This document shows positions 59,279 to 64,000 of a stretch of DNA of 64,000 nt, piece after piece; the first letter of the stretch is position 1; the number at the start of each line of letters is the position of its first letter. Source of the stretch: Chlorops oryzae. Its lineage: Eukaryota; Arthropoda; Insecta; Diptera; Chloropidae. The notes under the pieces were generated by a model. That model was not told the DNA's origin, searched no databases, and saw nothing but the letters and a program-made list of their open reading frames with translations. The stretch spans positions 139,238,475 to 139,302,474 of the forward strand of contig CM035806.1 in assembly GCA_020466095.1 (NCBI GenBank), in the 5' to 3' direction. A program made the position numbers and the translations under genes.

Positions 59279-60060
59279 TGAAATAGAACAAACGGAAAGT
59301 GTTGTCGAAAGTCGAATTGATTGAGAAAGGAGAAGAAATCCAAGCTCCTATTCGAGCAAATGAATCAATTTCTGTCTTCAATCTGGAACGGAGCAAAAGA
59401 CTACTAAGACCACTAAGTCGGAGAGAAAGAGAGCAAAAATAAAAGCAGAACCAGAAACAGAAACAGAAACACAGAAGCACAAAATTCGCTAAGCACAATT
59501 TGAGCAAAACGGAAACGGAAACCGAATCAGTGCATATCGTAGGAAACACCGGCTGACGCGAAAAACGGAAACAAGAAACTTAAAAAGTGCATCGTCGAAT
59601 CGAAACACAGGTACGAAATTATAAGAAATACCTACGCTATAAAAAATTTTTTTTAAATAAAACAAATTAAAAAGATAAATAGAAGAAAGAAGCAGTTGCG
59701 AAAAAAAGAAGAGAAAAACAGAAAAAAGTAGAAAATCTGTGCAAAACGAACATCGTAAAGAAACTGAAAGGAAACGAAAACGAAGCAGAAGTAATAAAAC
59801 GCATGAAATTGCATTTCCGGGAAAAGTGAAAATACACGAACACAATAAAAAAAAAAGAAAGAAATTAAATGAAATAAAATACAAGAAAAATGTAAGCTCA
59901 AAGAAATAAGTAGAGAAACAGAGGGGGAAAAGCGCAAAGCAAAACGTGGTAATACGAATTGGAAAAATAATATTTTAAGCTGTTCTCTTCCGCTAAGTGA
60001 AAACAATTCATCGTCCTCGTTGGCATCGTTGGGAAAACGTAAGCGAATTAATCTTTAAGG
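59279..60060 (+). other. Possible non-coding exon with two donors
   Basis: A pyrimidine tract and CAG precede 59279. Donor-like CACAG|GTACGA falls at 59608/59609 and TTTAAGG|GTAAGT at 60060/60061. The interior is A/G-rich, has several upstream ATGs and has no long frame, which fits a 5' untranslated exon. No transcript evidence is available. Confidence 0.25.
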
Positions 60061-61574
60061 GTAAGTTGTTGTTTTTTTTTTTTGCTGTTCTTATTATTTC
60101 TTCACCCAAATTCCAAGAACACCCGATTTCATTTCAATGCGAAGAACGATAAATCTGCCAAGCAGCTTTTAATTAAGCAAGGGTTTTCTCGTTAATTTTT
60201 AAATACACTTTTAAGCATAATACTCGAGTGGTTCATAAGTAGATATGTATATTCTTTTCAATAGCTCTTTTAATTTGAAAAATAAAGTTCTGGCTCTTCT
60301 CAGAGCATACTAATTTTTTTTTTTTTGTGTTATTGCCTTTCTGTCCGTAGCACTGTTTGTCCATCTCCACCAATCGATCTTAGAAGCTTGTTAAGGTCTC
60401 CTCAAAGCAACTGAACATCAAGTCACAAGTTAAAATCAATCAATCAATCTTATAAAGATGATGCTCTTAAGGCTATGTGACATATGCCTGGAATTGCTGA
60501 ATTTATATTGAAAAGGGACATAGAAGATAGTCGATTCCTATCCGAGCTATTTGAATTTTGGCTCTTCATTTTGGCAATCAATGAGCGCATACCAGTGTCT
60601 ATATGTGTGTGCGTTTGGAAAATCGTAACCAGTAAAGAGCAAATTAAAGCAATTACACTTCATCTGTGGCATTTCTGACATTCTTGCCACGAATTTTTGT
60701 GCATTTTTGCAAATGTTTTTTTTTTTGTTTCCACATCATGTGCTTGTGTCATCATGTACTCGCGCGTATAGTTAGATATGTGTGTGCGGGCCTTAGTAAT
60801 TGCGAAATTGCGCGAAAATTTTAATTCTGAGATAAAACTCCATTTAAGTATGTGCGTGCATGTGTGTTAGCCTGTGAGTGTGTGCGTGTGTGTGAGTGAA
60901 AAATAAAATTAAAGTCATGGCAACATTCCATAGTCGGTTTTGCTGCCGTTCCGTTCCATCTCTGTTGTTTTCTTGGGTGCTTGCCTTAATTTTTATCCAC
61001 ATTATTACATCCATTTGCATCCGTTAGGACTCGTTCTTATATTTTTATTGTAATTATTTTTATTGTTATTGCGGTGCATGCACCAACACATGCCCAGCTA
61101 TGAAAACAACTGAAGAAAAAAGTATAAAGCGTAGCGCCTTTTAATGGTGTGCGTTCATTTTGCTTAGCAGCTGCATTTGCAATCGTTAAAGTCGTAAAAC
61201 CCCTTTTTTCATTTGTTATTTTCTTAATGCTGCAATAAATGTTGCATACATTTTGGATTAATACCGTTCTTGGTAATTTCGAATCGGTCGCTTTTCTGCA
61301 TTTTCATTTTTTTATATCCGCCAAACTGGCCATTACTGATTTTTTTTACGAGCTTAAAGCACTCATTATGATTGAAATTAATGGTTTTTCCAGAGAGTTC
61401 CCTCCCATGAAAAACGTCTGTAGCGTGACCAATAGGACGATTCATAGAATAGACTGAAAAACGTTCAAATATGTAAGATATTCGGTTTTTTCTTTTGGTA
61501 GATGAAATGACATAAACTTGAATTAGCCTTAAACAAAAAAACAGACTGGCACAGACTGCAATTAACAATAAAAG
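60061..61574. other. Non-coding stretch
   Basis: Contains TG-rich microsatellite DNA near 60860-60900 and a minus-strand 122-codon frame (61224-61592) with a hydrophobic start but no known domain. Nothing else is supported. Confidence 0.45.
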
Positions 61575-61875
61575 TGTTATTAAACTCATCATCTCCCTCT
61601 CCGTCTTTCTCATTTTCTCTCTTCCTTTCTCTTCCCCTCTGTCACCCCCTCTCCACATCTCTTCCCCCCGCTCTCCCTCGCTCTCACGGTCTCTCTCTCT
61701 ACTCTCCCTCTCTCGGTCTCTCTCTCTCTCCCTCTCTCGGTCTCTCTCTCTACCCCTCTCTCGGTCTCTCTCTCTCTCTCTCTCCCTCTCTCTCTTTCTC
61801 TCCCTCTCTCTCCCTCCCTCTCCCTCCCTCTCTCCCTCCCCTCTCCCTCCCTCTCCCTCCCCTCCCTCCTCCCTC

Positions 61876-61915
<40 letters not shown>

Positions 61916-62085
61916 CTCTCTCCCTCTCTCTCTCTTTCCTCCCTCTCTCTCCCTCCTCTCTCTCTCTCTCTCTCCCCTCTCTCCCCCTCCTCTCCCCCCT
62001 CTCTCTCCCCCTCTCTCCTCCTCTCTCTCCTCCTCTCTCTCCCCCTCTCACTCCCCCTCTCTCTCCCCTTTTCGACTCCACTTGA
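61575..62085. repeat. CT/CCT-rich polypyrimidine block
   Basis: About 0.5 kb of CTCTCTC, CCCTCC and TCTCGGTC words. A 20-bp-scale repeat of CTCTCTCGGTCTCTCTCT occurs near 61700-61775. Opposite-strand frames (Arg/Glu/Gly) are artefacts of the composition. Confidence 0.9.
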
Positions 62086-62795
62086 TTCCTCTCGCTTTCT
62101 TCTTCTCATTCAAAAATCATTTGAATAATGTACTTATATTAAGTACTATTTTTCCTTAACTCCATATGAGGGAAATGAATACCATTGATCAGCACGGCCA
62201 TTTCGAGTACCAGAATGAATTAGAAATTAGAAAAAGGGGCCAACTCAGAGTCCTTCAGTTTTCTTTCTATCGTGCAAATAAACAGAATTTTACGTAAAAG
62301 TGAACAAATATGGAAGAAATTATTGTCGAACGCCAAACAATATGCATGGAATTAAGTAATATGCACATGAGGATGAAAAAACCACATTAGAAAAAAACGA
62401 GAGACAGGAGACCAAAAACAAAAAAAAAATAAATAAAAAATAAATAAATAAAAACGAAAGCAGAAAGCAGAAATGCACTCAATTATTCGAATTACTCGAA
62501 CTGCTCGTCATACACAGAATGTTGCGGTTTACGTTGAACGTACACTTCATTGTGGTGTGCTTTTTTGGTCTGATATCGAAAGGATATCGAAATTCGGGGT
62601 GCCATGGTTAGGTCTAACAGTAATATGCACATTACGTGCTCGAGTTAAATTCATCAAGCCTATTTGAAATTGCATTGCACCGCATTGTGTGTAGCGGTCA
62701 AGTGGGTCGTTGCCGGCAAGTGACGCGTTATGAGTCGAAAGTGGCGCTCGAATCGAGCTGTATTGGACGTTACACAGAGAAAGGGAGAGCGAAAC

Positions 62796-62849
<54 letters not shown>

Positions 62850-64000
62850 AGAGAGACAGAGAGAGAGAGAGAGAAAGAGAGAGTAGAAATTTATCGAATG
62901 AAACCAACGGGAGAACGGGTAACTGGGGGCGTGAGAAAAGTTACATAAACTATGAAAGTTAAGCTAAACAAATTGCAAACCATTCGCATACTGCAAATGA
63001 CAGCGCCCAACGAGTCAGTAACCGCTTCAGAAATCGTAACAATAATTGCAACACCCACAACAACAACAAGCAACAATAATAAAAACAACAATATCCAATA
63101 TACAAACGGCAACAGAAACAGAAATAGCAGCAGCAACAATAACAATAACAATAACAATAACAACTAACAAATAACAACGAAATTTTAAATAATGGCAACA
63201 AATATGCAGGCCGGGTCACCGGCAGGCAGCAGAAACAACAAAACAAATACAATAACAATTCAAATGCCAACATCATTCATTCAACAGTCAGTGGCAACAA
63301 CAAAAATAATGTAGTACTTCTACATTAAATAAATGACCGACTTCTCTTCCTCTTCACTTTTAATCTCGCCTCGTCGCGCCACGGGTCGGTTTGACTCTTC
63401 CCTTCCGTTTCCCGCCACGCTCTTCACGTTGCCATTCGATTATATTCATTGCTTAAAACTGGCGATAGCTTGCCCCATTCGTTCATTTGTTCGTTCACTC
63501 GCTCTCTTTGCCCGGTTTTGGGCAAATATTTATGTGAAATAATTCAACTTTCTACTAATTGCATATTTCGTGTTCATTAGGGTCATCAAAGTGCACGAAA
63601 GGGCCTCCTCAATATTCAAATTATGTGGCCTCAGACTTAACGTCGCACTTCGATTCAAAATACAAAAGAGTTAATTGTAATTGCTCATCGACTCATTCGA
63701 CTCATCGAAGGGGTGGGGAAGGGGTGGTGCCTTTCGTCACGCCTATGTGACATCACGGTATGTATGTATGTACGTAGGTATGTGTGTGGCAATGTCTTTC
63801 AGTTGAGGAGTTATTAAAAACAAACTTCTAAGGAAATCAATGAAAAGTAAAATAGCGAATTTTGATTTTTAATCGGGGCATTAAAGGCTCCGTTACTCTA
63901 AGTTGAACGTAACTTAACTTAACTTATAGAAATCTGTTTCCACATATTCTTATCTTAAGCCAAATTAAGTTTTCAGTAACTGCTCCCATACAATATATAC
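62086..64000. other. Non-coding stretch with GA tract and AAC repeats
   Basis: A (GA)n tract lies at about 62798-62885 and AACAAT/AAC repeats at 63050-63170. The short frame 62952-63167 becomes poly-Asn from the repeat and is not supported as a gene. Sequence upstream of the GA tract (62640-62790) is GC-richer and might be a promoter, but no motif decides it. Confidence 0.45.

Noticed and set aside
61224..62128. Arg/Glu/Gly-rich and Ser/Leu/Pro-rich frames, plus a 122-codon tail with a hydrophobic start (61224-61592)
   Set aside because: The long part is CT-repeat artefact. The tail has a signal-like start but no known family, no splice context and no neighbour support.
62952..63167. A small protein ending in poly-Asn
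   Set aside because: The frame follows AAC/AAT repeats. The N-terminal 30 residues have no recognised motif and the opposite strand is also open.

Overview
The window is non-coding, repeat-rich DNA from a higher fly. A tephritid fruit fly is my inference, from the mini-me-like dipteran repeats, the mdg1/412-like LTR element, many microsatellites and (CATA/TATG)-rich tracts. I find no convincing host protein-coding gene. The only sizeable intact coding sequence is a transposon gene, a three-exon Merlin (IS1016-type) transposase at 17926-19054. Everything else that encodes recognisable protein is a broken transposable element.

Layout. 1-5878: AT-rich flank with microsatellites and two abutting mini-me-like repeats. 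5879-15219: one complete Ty3/gypsy (Metaviridae) LTR retrotransposon on the minus strand. It has 547-bp LTRs differing at one position by eye, a 4-bp target duplication, a primer-binding site, a polypurine tract, a small membrane-type leader ORF, gag, and protease-RT-RNaseH-integrase, with no env. It carries an internal direct duplication of about 2.55 kb, gag-middle to RNase H-start, joined at 1-2 bp of microhomology. 15220-23530: Jockey-like LINE remnant, hAT-type non-autonomous element, tRNA-derived SINE-like sequence, the Merlin gene, a duplicated 48-bp palindrome and another mini-me copy. 26608-36436: a repeat graveyard. It has two copies of a ~1.1-kb interspersed repeat, one interrupted by an 848-bp hAT-type element and the other preserving the empty site. 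It also has a hAT transposase pseudogene, foldback MITEs and a second SINE-like sequence.

36437-64000: mostly unique but low-complexity DNA, with a ~34-bp minisatellite, a broken mariner with perfect 32-bp TIRs (52137-53426), a broken Tc1-like element (56806-58072), a 1.25-kb GA-rich satellite-like block, CT/GA tracts, and splice-like sites that could mark non-coding 5' exons of a developmental gene. Those exon calls are weak.

How the parts relate. The autonomous classes present (Ty3/gypsy, Jockey, Merlin, hAT, mariner, Tc1) are accompanied by non-autonomous derivatives with 8-bp (hAT-like) or TA target duplications. Nested and paired copies allow insertion history to be read directly. Many breaks in the LTR element lie in homopolymers, so some may be sequence error rather than true mutation.
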